From NCBI GenBank assembly GCA_963734625.1, contig CAVTHW010000008.1, positions 176,472 to 240,471 of the forward strand: a stretch of 64,000 nucleotides of DNA. The letters run 5' to 3'. The notes under the pieces were generated by a model, which worked only from the letters and a program-made list of their open reading frames with translations, was not told the origin of the DNA and searched no databases. Numbering within the stretch: the stretch's first letter is position 1; every line of letters starts with the position of its first letter. The stretch comes from CAVTHW01 sp963734625 (GTDB taxonomy: Bacteria > Acidobacteriota > Terriglobia > Bryobacterales > Bryobacteraceae). Made by a program: the position numbers and the translations under genes. Below are positions 47,223 to 56,460 of the stretch, piece by piece.

Positions 47223-48491
47223 TCAACGCCTGACCTCGCGTCCACCCACTTCAGCCGAACCTACACCCAGCCTCATACCTGGGTTGGCCGGACGCATTAC
47301 CGGCTTCCAGCAAATGAGCCCCACGTCGAAGTCGCCGGGAATCCCGAGGTCGCCGCAGATGCGGTCGAGTTCCCGCCGCTCGACGGGTTCGCGCTCCAGC
47401 CGCTGTCGAACGCTCTCCAACTGCGAGAAGTACTGCCCGAAGCGGTGGTACGTCGTTCTGGCTCTCTCCACCTGCTCGTTGAGGTCGCCGGGCAGCTTGA
47501 CCTCAGTCCGGCTCGGCAGGGCGGTCCACCAGCGGACCAGCTTCCACTCGCCCGAGCGAAACACGTACTTGCCGCTGGCCACAACCGCGCAATCGATCCC
47601 GATCTTCGCGCCCACCAGGTGCTTCCATTGGGTCCAGGTGGCGTCCCAGGCGATGGGGAGCAGGACCGGATCGAGCAGGACTTCGAGCTTGCGCCGGCTG
47701 TCGCGGTAGAGCGCGTGGTCGGGCAGGAAGTCCAGCCGGCGCAGGTGCGCGCGGAAGCGCCGCCGGCTCGTTTCCGGCAGGAAAGAGACGATGCGTTGCG
47801 CGAAAAACGTCTGCCCGTCCCGCGCCAGTTCGCCGCCCACCGCCAGCGATCCGAAGCCTCCGTAAGGAAACACGGCCGGGGCATCCGCATCATCGAGCAG
47901 AGCGTCATAGCAGGCACGGAGGTCCGGCTGCATCAGCATGTTGAACGCACGCTCCAGGTTGCGCAACTCGCCGCGCGCCGCCCTGGCAGCCTCCAACTCC
48001 AGGCTCCTGAGCTTGAACGCCAGCCGCAATTCTCCGGGACTCGCGCTGCGCTGCACCCTGAGCGCGTCGTAGAGTGTCGGCGACTCCACCCAAGGGCGGC
48101 TGCGGTCGCCCCGGTAGAAGTGGTCGCGGACCGCGCTCGCGGGCAGGTGAATCCAACGTATCCCCAGCCCGCCGGCAACGACCTCGGCCCGGAGGAAACG
48201 CGCCTGGCGTGAATCGGTCTTGGGCTGCGTGACGTAGCCGATCTGGGCCTGGTACAGCTCTTTCGGCCGGACGCGCCCGGCGCGCACGATGCGCAGTTCC
48301 GTCCGGCTCTCTCCGGAGAACGAACCGTTGAATTCGACCTCGTCGCCGGGCCGGGCGAACGCGGTCAGGTACCGCGCGACAACGACGGTCGTGCCGTCGG
48401 CGAGCGAGAGCGCAGTCGTGGCCTCACCCGGCTTGACCGCCGTGATCGGCGAGCGCCGGGCGGTGGCTGGCGTCGGACCGGGCGAGTCCAT
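47223..48491 (-). CDS. J-like-domain protein lacking HPD, 3' end altered by IS66
   Basis: 422 residues as read. Residues 1-125 are beta-rich (TALSLADGTTVVVARYLTAF) and unlike known families. Residues 138-200 look like a J-domain: SPTLYDALRVQRSASPGELR, AFKLRSLELEA, RNLERAFNMLMQPDLRACYD, but the His-Pro-Asp loop that activates Hsp70 is missing. A third region (residues 205-395) includes FFAQRIVSFLPETSRRRFRA and GSGKYVF-like strands (VVASGKYVFRSGEWKLVRWW). The last 25 or so residues after GLICWKPV probably come from the IS66 end, so the native C-terminus is lost. Preceded by a small acidic protein gene seven bases upstream. Confidence 0.6.
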   Translation of the reverse strand: MDSPGPTPATARRSPITAVKPGEATTALSLADGTTVVVARYLTAFARPGDEVEFNGSFSGESRTELRIVRAGRVRPKELYQAQIGYVTQPKTDSRQARFLRAEVVAGGLGIRWIHLPASAVRDHFYRGDRSRPWVESPTLYDALRVQRSASPGELRLAFKLRSLELEAARAARGELRNLERAFNMLMQPDLRACYDALLDDADAPAVFPYGGFGSLAVGGELARDGQTFFAQRIVSFLPETSRRRFRAHLRRLDFLPDHALYRDSRRKLEVLLDPVLLPIAWDATWTQWKHLVGAKIGIDCAVVASGKYVFRSGEWKLVRWWTALPSRTEVKLPGDLNEQVERARTTYHRFGQYFSQLESVRQRLEREPVERRELDRICGDLGIPGDFDVGLICWKPVMRPANPGMRLGVGSAEVGGREVRR

Positions 48492-48498
48492 GCCGCGC

Positions 48499-48678
48499 CT
48501 AGTTCACGTAGCGGCTGGGGGATTCGACTGTTTCGAGGTACAGGGCACGAGCGTCCTCGATCAGATCCTCGATCTCCGGGCCATCGTCCAGGATCGCTGC
48601 CGGCTCTCCCTCGGGCGTCGGCCAGGGCTGGGACTCGTTCAGGCCGTCATCCTCCAGCGGCGCCTCAAACCGCGCCAT
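48499..48678 (-). CDS. Small acidic protein upstream of the J-like gene
   Basis: 59 residues from ATG 48678 with GGAG about ten bases upstream. Sequence is acidic (ARFEAPLEDDGLNESQPWPT, DDGPEIEDLIEDARALYLET) with no membrane segment. Spacing of seven bases to the J-like gene suggests one operon. Function unknown; could be a binding partner of the J-like protein. Confidence 0.5.
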   Translation of the reverse strand: MARFEAPLEDDGLNESQPWPTPEGEPAAILDDGPEIEDLIEDARALYLETVESPSRYVN

Positions 48679-49105
48679 AGGCAATCTCCTCTCCCAAGCG
48701 GGAGTGTAAGGCCAAAGGCCGACGAAGGCAAAAGCTGGCCTCTGCAGCCCCTTGGGCTGCTCGGCAAGGCAGGCTGACGCCATCATCGCGTGCTCTCAAA
48801 GGTGGCACTGTCGATGGTATAAGTCCTTTTGAGCCATAGCGTTGCATCTGATTCAAGGCTGACTCGAACCCGCCGGCACCACACCCGGGGGACGGTGCCG
48901 AGCAAGGCGGCCGATTGGCTCAAAACTTAGCCGGGGGAGGACGACTCATCCTCTGAAAGTTCCTCGCACTTGCAGATGTTTGATCGTGCAGAGATCCCTG
49001 CGCACTCGTGATAGGTCTCCTTATGCAGGACCGCTACGGGCGATATGGGTGATCGGGGAAATTCGCGCTTCTCAAAGCCCTCGTTGACCGAATCTTCGGC
49101 TAGGT
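48679..49105. other. Stretch without a recognisable gene
   Basis: 427 bases between the small acidic protein and the next remnant. No open frame with protein-like composition, no tRNA, and no clear repeat seen. Confidence 0.5.
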
Positions 49106-49765
49106 GTGGTTTGGTACCTGAACCCAGATGAAGAAGGTAATGAACACGGTGGGTTCGTGCATTATCCGGAAATGCGTGAGTGTGATGAGCGCCTATACGA
49201 TTCACTGCAGATGTTAGTGCATGCTGGAATGCGCCGTGTGGCCGCCGTCGAGCAAACCAACATCCTTCCGACGGGTACGGCCTTCTTTTCAGAGCCGCTC
49301 ACGTTTCGCGATCTGCCACCGCTGCAGATCTCGGCTCGCAGCGAGCGGCGCGAGCAGTGGCTAGAGGTGCCGCAGATACGATGCTGGTGTCGACCTTGTA
49401 TTCCTGGATCCCGATAACGGCTTCGCGTGTCCTTCCATCGCTGCGACGGCAAATACTGGGCAGAATCTCCTCCCAGAAGATCTCATACCGTATTTGAAAC
49501 GCGATCAAAGTCTCGTCATATACCACCATTTTCAACGCACGGGCTTGGCGTATGAGGTCGAACGCAACATACGCCTGCTCCGCTCCCTTGGAGGCCGGCA
49601 CGTTTGGGCGTTGAGCTTCACCGGCGATCCGTTCGGTTCTTCTTTGTCGTCGCAGCGCACCGACATCAGTCTTTGCTGTTCGATAGTTCCCGGCAATTCC
49701 TGGCGACGCCTTGGGGTAAGCCACGGCGTTTCCGCTTGCACATCCCGGCGAGCGACTCAATGATC
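49106..49765 (+). pseudogene. Hypothetical protein remnant (DPDNG-motif family), at least two frameshifts
   Basis: Starts VWYLNPDEEGNEHGGFVHYP and RECDERLYDSLQMLVHAGMR, with PTGTAFFSEPLTFRDLPPLQ. A shift near 49375 moves to GVDLVFLDPDNGFACPSIAA, YLKRDQSLVIYHHFQRTGLA and NIRLLRSLGGRHVWALSFTG; another near 49635 moves to SVRFFFVVAAHRHQSLLFDS. Joined it is a coherent protein of about 210 residues of a type found in islands and restriction-associated regions, function not known to me. Whether the shifts are real decay or errors cannot be told here; the surrounding area contains other damaged genes. Confidence 0.5.
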
Positions 49766-49827
49766 GGTACCGTGGACGAGGAGACGCCGCCCTCAAGCGA
49801 CGGGGCAGTCCTCCCAAATTGGGCCGC

Positions 49828-50070
49828 ATGGTCAGTGGACGCAACGCCAAGAGCACAGGAAGGCGTTGGACGGAGATCGGCTCCGAGAATCGTAATCGCC
49901 AGACTGTTGTTCGTAAGACGGGTCATGCCGGCACTGATCACAGTCAACACATCTATGTGCTGCATTGTGGGGAGTGCGGCTATGACTACGGCGCAAATGG
50001 GTCGGACATTTTTGAGCGCCGCTGTCCACTGTGTCAGGCCGGCAAACCGGGCCTGCAATGCGATGGCTAG
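49828..50070 (+). CDS. Small zinc-ribbon protein
   Basis: 80 residues from ATG 49828. The C-terminal half is a compact CxxC...CxxC domain: YVLHCGECGYDYGANGSDIF and RRCPLCQAGKPGL, likely binding one zinc. The N-terminal 35 residues are basic (NRNRQTVVRKTGHAGTDHSQ). Small proteins of this form occur as cargo in many genomic islands; function is unknown. The start is uncertain since no clear ribosome site is seen. Confidence 0.55.
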   Translation: MVSGRNAKSTGRRWTEIGSENRNRQTVVRKTGHAGTDHSQHIYVLHCGECGYDYGANGSDIFERRCPLCQAGKPGLQCDG

Positions 50071-50149
50071 GAAGGCAAACAGACGTGCAGGGTAACGACG
50101 GCTGCTGCTGCCTGCTCGCAACCCCATGAGGCTCAGTCCGAGATCCCCC

Positions 50150-51228
50150 CAGCATCTAGGCCCGGCACCGGTAAATGCGCCGTGGATGCGCCGGCGCGTC
50201 GCACGGAACAGAGCTGACCTCTGGTGTCAGCGATTCGCGGGTCACAGAAGAACGCTCGCCAGCTTTCAGGCTGGCTTCGGTCGATCGTCGTGCCGATCTG
50301 ATTGTCGATCGCCGCGCTGATCGGCGGGTTGTCTGACAAAGCCGTTGATCGGTCGGCTCGATCCAGGCGTGATGACGTGCAATTGCGCCAGTTGTGTACT
50401 CGACGCGGAGTGGTAACAAGTCAGCGAGTCCGACACGATGACTGCCGGTCCGCCACTTAGGATCGACCTGACGCCTCAAGTCGGGAGGGCCAGCGAAGAC
50501 TGTCCACCACGGTGGCCGCGGTTGGGGACAAGGGCATCCAGTTCGTCGAAGAAAATCAGCGTTGGGGCTTTCTGTCGTGCGGCGGTGAACAACTCTCCGA
50601 TCTTTTCCTGGCCGCCATGCACATAGATGCTTGCCAAGGAAGAGGGCCTCACCTCCATGAATTCGAACTTCAAGATCACCGCGAGCTTTCGAGCGATGAA
50701 TGTCTTGCCACATCCTGGGGGTCCATACAGCAGAAGACCGTTCGGAAGATCGACCTTGTAGCGGCGGTATAGTTCTGGTTCCTGGAGCGGAAGGATGACA
50801 TCACGCTCAAGAATGGCCTTCAGTTCTCTCATCCCTGCGACGCCCGTCCAAGGGCCTTGGACGGCAGGGCGACGGGAACCAGGCGCCCCCAAGGGCTGGT
50901 TGCGGTCACTCAGATGCAGTGCGGCTTTCAGCCGCTCCTTCAGGGCTTGTGCCGCCACGTTGCCTGGATTCAACTCACACTCGAAGCAGGTCCATGCGAG
51001 TGCTTCCGAGAGTCGTCCCCACTCGCGGAGTAACTCAATTCGACACAACCACGCCAGCCGTCGTTCTTCCCGGATTGCTGGATCCGCGTGAAACAGCGGC
51101 ATGTCCAATTCGATCACGCGATCCAGCGCTTGCAAGGCAAGAGCCTTCTTCCCCGAAGCCAAGAGGCGCTCGATTTTGGAAAACCAGGGGTTCGATGAAC
51201 GCTGCGAGAATGTGCCTACCTTGCTCAT
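50150..51228 (-). pseudogene. AAA+ ATPase with decayed C-terminal part
   Basis: ATG 51228. Residues 1-120 are helical (FSKIERLLASGKKALALQAL, NPGNVAAQALKERLKAALHL). AAA core: GMRELKAILERDVILPLQEP, Walker A LLLYGPPGCGKTFIARKL, Walker B APTLIFFDELDALVPNRGHR. After HRGGQSSLALPT the frame stops at 50476; behind it FAGPPDLRRQVD and SDNPPISAAIDNQIG are remnants of the second-region-of-homology and lid of classic AAA proteins, in other frames and with pieces missing between. So the ATPase has lost sensor residues and arginine finger and is probably inactive. Close to Cdc48/FtsH-type AAA sequences. Confidence 0.6.
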
Positions 51229-51379
51229 TGGCTTCTCGGTGACCGAGTAACGATACTATCGCTTTTCGGAGCCCTCCCGGCCGGGGTGACGTCATGCGCC
51301 ACACTCTAAACCCGGGGCGCACGTAGATGACGATCAAATCCCTTCAGGCGGGGCGAATCCAGCACTTTGGAGGACAGAA

Positions 51380-52489
51380 GTGAGAAACGCCGGACGTATC
51401 CGTCTCGGGTACTACCCCCTCGCAATCAAGGAAGCACAGCGCATTCGGCGGTTCCTGCACTTCCCGGACCCGGCCGAGTGCTCGGTTGTCGATCCGTGCG
51501 CTGGCTGTGGCACAGCTCTCGTGGAGATCACCACGGACTCCCGCGCGGCGCGGTACGGGATCGAACTCGATGCGTACCGGGCGGAGCAGGCCGGCCGGGC
51601 GCTTCATCAGGTGATCCAGGGCAACTGCTTCGATGTTCACTGCCCGGTGGAGTCGTTCTCGCTGCTCTACCTGAACCCGCCGTACGACTTCGAGGTCGGC
51701 GAGAGCCGGAACCAGCGCACTGAGCAGGCCTTCCTCGAATTCACATTCCGCTGGCTGAAGCCGGGCGGCGTCCTGGTCCTGGTGATCCCCGCCCAGAGGC
51801 TGAACGCCTGCGCCGACGTGCTCGCGGTCCACTTCCGCGACAAGGCGCTCTACAGGCTGACCGAACCGGAGGCCGTCCGCTACCAGCAGATCGTGGTGTT
51901 CGGGGTCCGCCGGTCGCACCGGGAGCGCAGCCAGGTAAAGGACTGGGATGTCAGCCAGGCCAAGCGGAAGCTGTTCGAATACGCGCGCCAGTACGAACAA
52001 CTGCCTGGACTGCCCGACGTGCCGGACCGAGTCTACGCGGTGCCGCCGAGTGGCGCGGTGCAGTGGGCGTACCGCGGGATTCCGCTGGACAGCGTCGAGG
52101 ATTCCCTGCCCAATTCCGCTGCCTACCGCCAGGCGGCGCGCGTCCTGTTTGCGCCCGAGGCCCGTGCGACGGGTCGGCCGCTCACGCCCCTTCACGGCGG
52201 CCATGTCGGCCTGCTCGCCACCTCCGGCCTGCTGAACGGCGTGTTCGGAACCGGCCCGCAGCGGCATGTATCCTGCTGGGAATCCAACAAAACCACGGAT
52301 CGATTCGAGGAAGTGGAAGACGGGGTCACCACGATCCGCGAGCGGGAGCGGTTCACGCAGAGCCTGACGCTCGCGTACTGGGATGGCCGGACAGCCATCC
52401 TGACCGATGGGAGTCGAAACCATGAAGAACGCCCACCTGCGGATGGGAACGCTGCAGTTTCACAAAGTGACAAGGGACACGACGATTGA
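51380..52489 (+). CDS. DNA methyltransferase-like protein (DUF6094-like)
   Basis: 369 residues from GTG 51380 with GGAGG seven bases upstream. SAM-binding motif I VVDPCAGCGTALVEI near residue 40, acidic GIELDAYRAEQAG, and the catalytic motif LYLNPPYD near residue 98, an NPPY box of amino-methyltransferases (N6-adenine type). Then WLKPGGVLVLVIPAQRL. The C-terminal half (residues 190-369) is less familiar and includes a stretch RVYAVPPSGAVQWAYRGIPL. Such proteins accompany SNF2-like helicases and Gp157-like proteins on integrative elements. Its stop overlaps the next gene by 68 bases. The frame is intact, unlike its neighbours on the left. Confidence 0.72.
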   Translation: MRNAGRIRLGYYPLAIKEAQRIRRFLHFPDPAECSVVDPCAGCGTALVEITTDSRAARYGIELDAYRAEQAGRALHQVIQGNCFDVHCPVESFSLLYLNPPYDFEVGESRNQRTEQAFLEFTFRWLKPGGVLVLVIPAQRLNACADVLAVHFRDKALYRLTEPEAVRYQQIVVFGVRRSHRERSQVKDWDVSQAKRKLFEYARQYEQLPGLPDVPDRVYAVPPSGAVQWAYRGIPLDSVEDSLPNSAAYRQAARVLFAPEARATGRPLTPLHGGHVGLLATSGLLNGVFGTGPQRHVSCWESNKTTDRFEEVEDGVTTIRERERFTQSLTLAYWDGRTAILTDGSRNHEERPPADGNAAVSQSDKGHDD

Positions 52490-53111
52490 TGTGCGGCTTT
52501 GGATGGACCGGCTCATCGCCGAGCACGAGGACGGCGCCCGCGGACACGCAAAGGCGCATCTAATCTCGGTGTTCGGCGGCGACCAGGAGATCGCGGCCAT
52601 CAGCGCGGCAATCGCCGAGGAGGGTTGCTTCCAAGTGGCTGGGCTTGGCATCCCGGCGCTGACGGTGACGTTGGGCGAGGATGCCGAGACGTTCCGGGCC
52701 TCCATCTCCATCCCCGGCCGCAAGCGACCGGTTCGGCATCTGGTCGGAATCTCGAAAGAACTGGCGCTGACGCGCGCCGGCGGCGAGCCCAAGGCCCGGC
52801 GCACGGTCCTTTGTTCCGGCACTCCCGGCTTCGTCCTGTACCGCCTGGCCGTGCGGTTCGGCCTGCCTGTCTTACCGGAGTGGAGCGAGTGGTTCCACAA
52901 AGAACTCACGCGCCGGCGCGCTATTCAGCCGCTCATCGGGCTGGGATGCGAGCCCGTTCTCGTTAGCGGCACCAAGAAGCGGTTCCTGGCCTGGATCGGC
53001 CACGGGCTCAAGCGGCGCCAGATTGAGATTCCGGACGTCCTTGAGAGCCCGCAGTGGGACATCCAAGCCCGGTTCGATCCACCCGAAGAAGCCGCCGGCC
53101 AAGCGGCGTAG
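52422..53111 (+). CDS. Unknown protein in the methyltransferase-helicase cassette
   Basis: 229 residues from ATG 52422, with GGGAG eight bases upstream. No recognised domain. Visible parts: HKVTRDTTIDVRLWMDRLIA, LISVFGGDQEIAAISAAIAE, a central beta-rich region (GLGIPALTVTLGEDAETFRA) and a C-terminal part with PEWSEWFHKELTRRRAIQPL and the basic FLAWIGHGLKRRQIEIP. Cytoplasmic. Overlap with the methyltransferase and a 39-base gap to the helicase put it in one operon with them. Confidence 0.6.
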   Translation: MKNAHLRMGTLQFHKVTRDTTIDVRLWMDRLIAEHEDGARGHAKAHLISVFGGDQEIAAISAAIAEEGCFQVAGLGIPALTVTLGEDAETFRASISIPGRKRPVRHLVGISKELALTRAGGEPKARRTVLCSGTPGFVLYRLAVRFGLPVLPEWSEWFHKELTRRRAIQPLIGLGCEPVLVSGTKKRFLAWIGHGLKRRQIEIPDVLESPQWDIQARFDPPEEAAGQAA

Positions 53112-53150
53112 CCACTCATCCCCCAGCCCAACCCCAAAAAGGAGTCGTGC

Positions 53151-55448
53151 ATGGAACCTCTGCCTGCCAACACCAGCGAATACCTCCGCCAATACTCAGA
53201 CGAGCTGGGGGTAAAAATTCTCGCGCAATTTCCCCCGCTGCACCAGCCGGGAAACCAGGTGCATCCGGGCGTCGCCTGGCTTCGCCGCACGCCGTTCCCG
53301 GCGCAGGAACTGGCGATTATGGGCATCGTCCGGCAGTGGGAGCGCTCGAACGCCGCCGCGGCCATCGCGGAATGCGGTACCGGGAAGACCCTTATCTCCC
53401 TGGGGGCGATTCACTGCCACGCGGGCCAGCGGCCGTACACGGCGCTCACCATGGTGCCGCCGCAATTGGTCGAGAAATGGGCGCGCGAGTGCTTCCTGAC
53501 CTTGCCGCGCGTCAGGGTCTTCGTCATCGACGGCATCCGCAACGGTGTCGGCTCGAACGGCTACACGGGGGTCAACGAAGTCAGGCTCCGTAACGGACGA
53601 ATCGTCCGTGAGGGGCTGCGTACCACACTGAGCGACCTGCGACTCCGCAAGGACGCGCGATCGCCACGGTCCCGCTGGCAGTCGATCTGCGGATCACCCG
53701 CCGTCTTCATCGTCAGCCGCGAGCGCGCGAAGCTCGGGTACTTCTGGCGGCACGTCTTCGGAACGCCGCGCAGCGGGCCGTTCAACGGTTGCGTCGTGAA
53801 TCCGGACACCGGCCGCCCGGTCCTCACCGGGACGGACCAGCTTCGCCGGGCTGACTTCCGGAAGGCGAAGCATAGCGAATTGGTCGCCGGTGACGACCCC
53901 ACATTGGCTGGCAAGGCGAGGAAGCCCTTTCACAGCGCACTGTGGCAGTCGGACGGATCGAAGGTGCGGCGCTACGCCCCAATCGACTTCATCGGTCGCT
54001 ACATGGACGGCTTCTTCGACTACGCCATCGCCGACGAAGTCCACGAACTCAAGGGCGACACGGCCCAGGGCAACGCGCTGGGCACGCTGGCCAGCTCTGC
54101 CCAACGGATCGTCATCCTCACGGGAACGCTGCTCGGCGGCTACGCGGACGAACTGTTCAACATCCTGTTCCGGTTGAACCCGCGGAAGATGCTGGCCGAG
54201 GGCTTCGTGCCCGGCGAGGCCGGCTTGCGCGCGTTTTCGGAGGCGTACGGCGTCCTGGAGAAGGTCACCGTCATCGAGCCTAAAGACAACGTGTGCTCCG
54301 AGGCGCGGGTGACCAAGCGTGTCAAGCGCCGCCCGGGCGCATCGCCGCTCCTGTTCGGACGGTTCCTGCTGGAACTCGGCGCGTTCGTGTCGCTGGAGGA
54401 CATCTCCGACGCGCTGCCGCCGTACCAGGAGGAAGTGATCTCGGTCGAGATGGACGCTCCGCTGGCCAGCGCCTATGCGGACCTGGAGCGCGACATCAAG
54501 GAGGCTCTTCAGGCTCACCCCGGCAACCAGTCCGTGATCAGCACGGGTATGAACGCCCTGCTGCTTTACCCGGACCGGCCCTTCGGATTGGGTGATCTGA
54601 TCGGCTACGCCGTCAACGAGGGCACCGGCGAGCGAGAGCGGTTCGTGATCTCAAGCCCGGCGGACCTGGATCAGTCCGTCGTTTACGCGAAGGAGCGCCG
54701 GCTGGTCGAGGAAGTCAAAGCCGAACTCGCCGTTGGGAGGCGCTGCCAGGTTTACGCCGTCTACACCCAGAAGCGCGACGTGACGCAGCGTTGGAAGCAG
54801 TTGCTCGTCCGCGAGGGGATTCGAGTCGAGGTCTTGACGGTGGACGTGCCGCCCGAAGCGCGTGAAGCATGGTACGAGCGGCAACTCCGGAATGGGATGC
54901 AGGTGTGCATCTGCCACCCCAAGCTGGTCCAAACCGGCCTTGACCTGCTCGCGTTCCCGACCATCATCTTCGGGGAGACCGGCTACTCGATCTACGTGCT
55001 GCGCCAGGCGAGCCGCAGAAGCTGGCGCATCGGGCAGAAGCGGCCGGTCCGCGTGAAGTTCCTCCACTACGCCGGGACCATGCAGGAGAGCTGTCTGCGC
55101 CTGATGGGGAAGAAGCTGCTCGTCTCGCTCGCCTTGGAGGGCAAGTTCGCGAACGACGGCCTGCAAGCGTTCGATGATGACGACGACATGCTCACCGCCA
55201 TGGCCCGCGAGTTGGTGACCCAGAAGGGAGTCGGGGAACGGGCCGACGAACTCTGGCGGCAGCTTCAGCGGCAAACAGCCACTGCCACGGGGGTTGATAA
55301 CCCTCGATCAGAACCAGTGCTGGTAACCGGCCTGCCGGCCATTCCGCCGCCGCAACCCACCTTGGACGATTTCGTCCTTCCGATCAAAGGGAGCGCACGT
55401 CGTCCATCATCTCAACCTGACGGCATTCAGCTCTCCCTAGCATTCTGA
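53151..55448 (+). CDS. SNF2-like superfamily 2 helicase
   Basis: 765 residues from ATG 53151 (AAGGAG upstream). Motif I AECGTGKTLISLGAIH near residue 75, motif Ia TALTMVPPQLVEKWARE, motif II DYAIADEVHELKGDTAQGNA (DEVH), motif III VILTGTLLGGYADELFNILF, and in the C-terminal domain motif V FGETGYSIYVLRQASRRSWR plus motif VI IGQKRPVRVKF. A long insert (residues 130-270) lies between motifs Ia and II. The C-terminal tail is acidic (FDDDDDMLTAMARELV) and Pro-rich. Proteins of this group translocate on DNA or remodel nucleoprotein. Place beside a methyltransferase suggests a mobile-element DNA-handling or protection role. Confidence 0.82.
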   Translation: MEPLPANTSEYLRQYSDELGVKILAQFPPLHQPGNQVHPGVAWLRRTPFPAQELAIMGIVRQWERSNAAAAIAECGTGKTLISLGAIHCHAGQRPYTALTMVPPQLVEKWARECFLTLPRVRVFVIDGIRNGVGSNGYTGVNEVRLRNGRIVREGLRTTLSDLRLRKDARSPRSRWQSICGSPAVFIVSRERAKLGYFWRHVFGTPRSGPFNGCVVNPDTGRPVLTGTDQLRRADFRKAKHSELVAGDDPTLAGKARKPFHSALWQSDGSKVRRYAPIDFIGRYMDGFFDYAIADEVHELKGDTAQGNALGTLASSAQRIVILTGTLLGGYADELFNILFRLNPRKMLAEGFVPGEAGLRAFSEAYGVLEKVTVIEPKDNVCSEARVTKRVKRRPGASPLLFGRFLLELGAFVSLEDISDALPPYQEEVISVEMDAPLASAYADLERDIKEALQAHPGNQSVISTGMNALLLYPDRPFGLGDLIGYAVNEGTGERERFVISSPADLDQSVVYAKERRLVEEVKAELAVGRRCQVYAVYTQKRDVTQRWKQLLVREGIRVEVLTVDVPPEAREAWYERQLRNGMQVCICHPKLVQTGLDLLAFPTIIFGETGYSIYVLRQASRRSWRIGQKRPVRVKFLHYAGTMQESCLRLMGKKLLVSLALEGKFANDGLQAFDDDDDMLTAMARELVTQKGVGERADELWRQLQRQTATATGVDNPRSEPVLVTGLPAIPPPQPTLDDFVLPIKGSARRPSSQPDGIQLSLAF

Positions 55449-55488
55449 CCAAGCGCGCAACGAGGGAGACCGAAAGGAGCGAACGAGC

Positions 55489-56136
55489 ATGAGCACGAGT
55501 GCGATTGCCCCCAGTGCGACCGAAATCGCGAAGGGACTGAGTGTGTTCGAAATCGACGAATCTCTTGCGGCATTGGTCGAAGCGGCAGCCGAAGAAGCGG
55601 ACGCAAGTGGCGGTGACATCTCGGAAGAACTTAAGACCGCCCTGGCCACGTATGCCGAGGCGTTCGGTTACAAGGTGGACCGGATCGCCGACTACGTGAA
55701 AGCGCAGAAGGCGGAAGCCGAACTCGCCCAGCGCGAAGCCGAGCGCTTTGAGGCACGCTACAAGGCGGCTGAGAATCGCGAGAAGCGGCTAAAGCAAATG
55801 CTGGCGTGGTTCATGGTCACCCGTAACGTCCAGAAACTGCGTGGCGTGATGAACACGATCAGCCTTCAGGCAAACAGCACACCGTCATTGGTGATCCAGG
55901 AAACCACCCACATTCCGGACAGCTTCTACCGGGCGCGAATCGATCTCTCGTGGCCCGAGTGGCACGAGATCCTGGAAGGACTTCAGCCAGGCGGCCTGCG
56001 CGATCGTCTCCGAGCCGCCGAGGGCCAAGCCGTACAGAGGGAACTACAGCGAGGAATCCTGGCCGACGCTTTGGCACGCGGAGAAGCGATCCCTGGAGTC
56101 ACGCTCGTCAAGGGAAACCACGTACGGTTGAGGTGA
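55489..56136 (+). CDS. Siphovirus Gp157-like protein
   Basis: 215 residues from ATG 55489 (AAAGGAG upstream). A helical coiled-coil centre (ALATYAEAFGYKVDRIADYV, AQREAERFEARYKAAENREK) and the core phrases VKAQKAEAELAQREAERFEA, TISLQANSTPSLVIQE and PGVTLVKGNHVRLR match the Gp157 family first named in siphophages. The family is linked to phage resistance or DNA metabolism, without a settled function. Last gene of the intact cassette; starts 40 bases after the helicase. Confidence 0.8.
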   Translation: MSTSAIAPSATEIAKGLSVFEIDESLAALVEAAAEEADASGGDISEELKTALATYAEAFGYKVDRIADYVKAQKAEAELAQREAERFEARYKAAENREKRLKQMLAWFMVTRNVQKLRGVMNTISLQANSTPSLVIQETTHIPDSFYRARIDLSWPEWHEILEGLQPGGLRDRLRAAEGQAVQRELQRGILADALARGEAIPGVTLVKGNHVRLR

Positions 56137-56460
56137 ACGGGGCAGACTGGCTGAGCCGGGCGACGCTTGCCTGGATTGGTGGACCGCAACGAGGTTTGCT
56201 CGATCTCTCGTCCATGCGGACAGCATGGACGGGCTTCAACTTCCGGCGAGCCCACGACCGCGATGACCACGTCGGCAAACGTTGCCGACCGATCGCGGGT
56301 GATGACGGACGAAGACGAGCAGTGCCGCGAGTCGGCGACTTTCGATCGTCTGGCCCCCACGAAGTGGTGACGAGGGGTGGGGGTGGTCTAAGAGCCTACC
56401 CGAACGAGGCCGGAACCTGGACCAGAGTGCCGCGGCATCACGCAATCGATGCAATATGTT
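56137..56460. other. Stretch without a recognisable gene
   Basis: 324 bases after the Gp157-like gene. No frame with convincing protein composition and no RNA structure noticed. Confidence 0.5.

Larger units (their letters stand above)
44728..47300 (+). mobile_element. IS66-family insertion sequence (tnpA, tnpB, tnpC intact)
   Basis: Three genes in the standard IS66 order on the plus strand, none frameshifted. Ends are estimates: gtgagcggtc at 44728 and, inverted, gtaatgcgtc ending at 47300 match at six of ten positions and start GT(A/G)A like other IS66 ends, but I cannot see an 8-bp target duplication. A 20-base phrase (ctcatacctg-t/g-gttggccgg) occurs twice near the right end, at about 47200 and 47271. 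Confidence 0.75.

Noticed and set aside
44728..47300. Exact IS66 termini and target duplication
   Set aside because: Only a weak terminal match is visible and flanking eight-base sequences differ, so the ends stay approximate.
47604..47625. Second copy of the tRNA attachment core (cgcgcccacca)
   Set aside because: Only 11 bases match and they lie inside the J-like coding sequence; chance match.
51344..52423. Minus-strand 359-codon open frame opposite the methyltransferase
   Set aside because: The plus strand has SAM and NPPY motifs and a ribosome site; the minus frame has neither.
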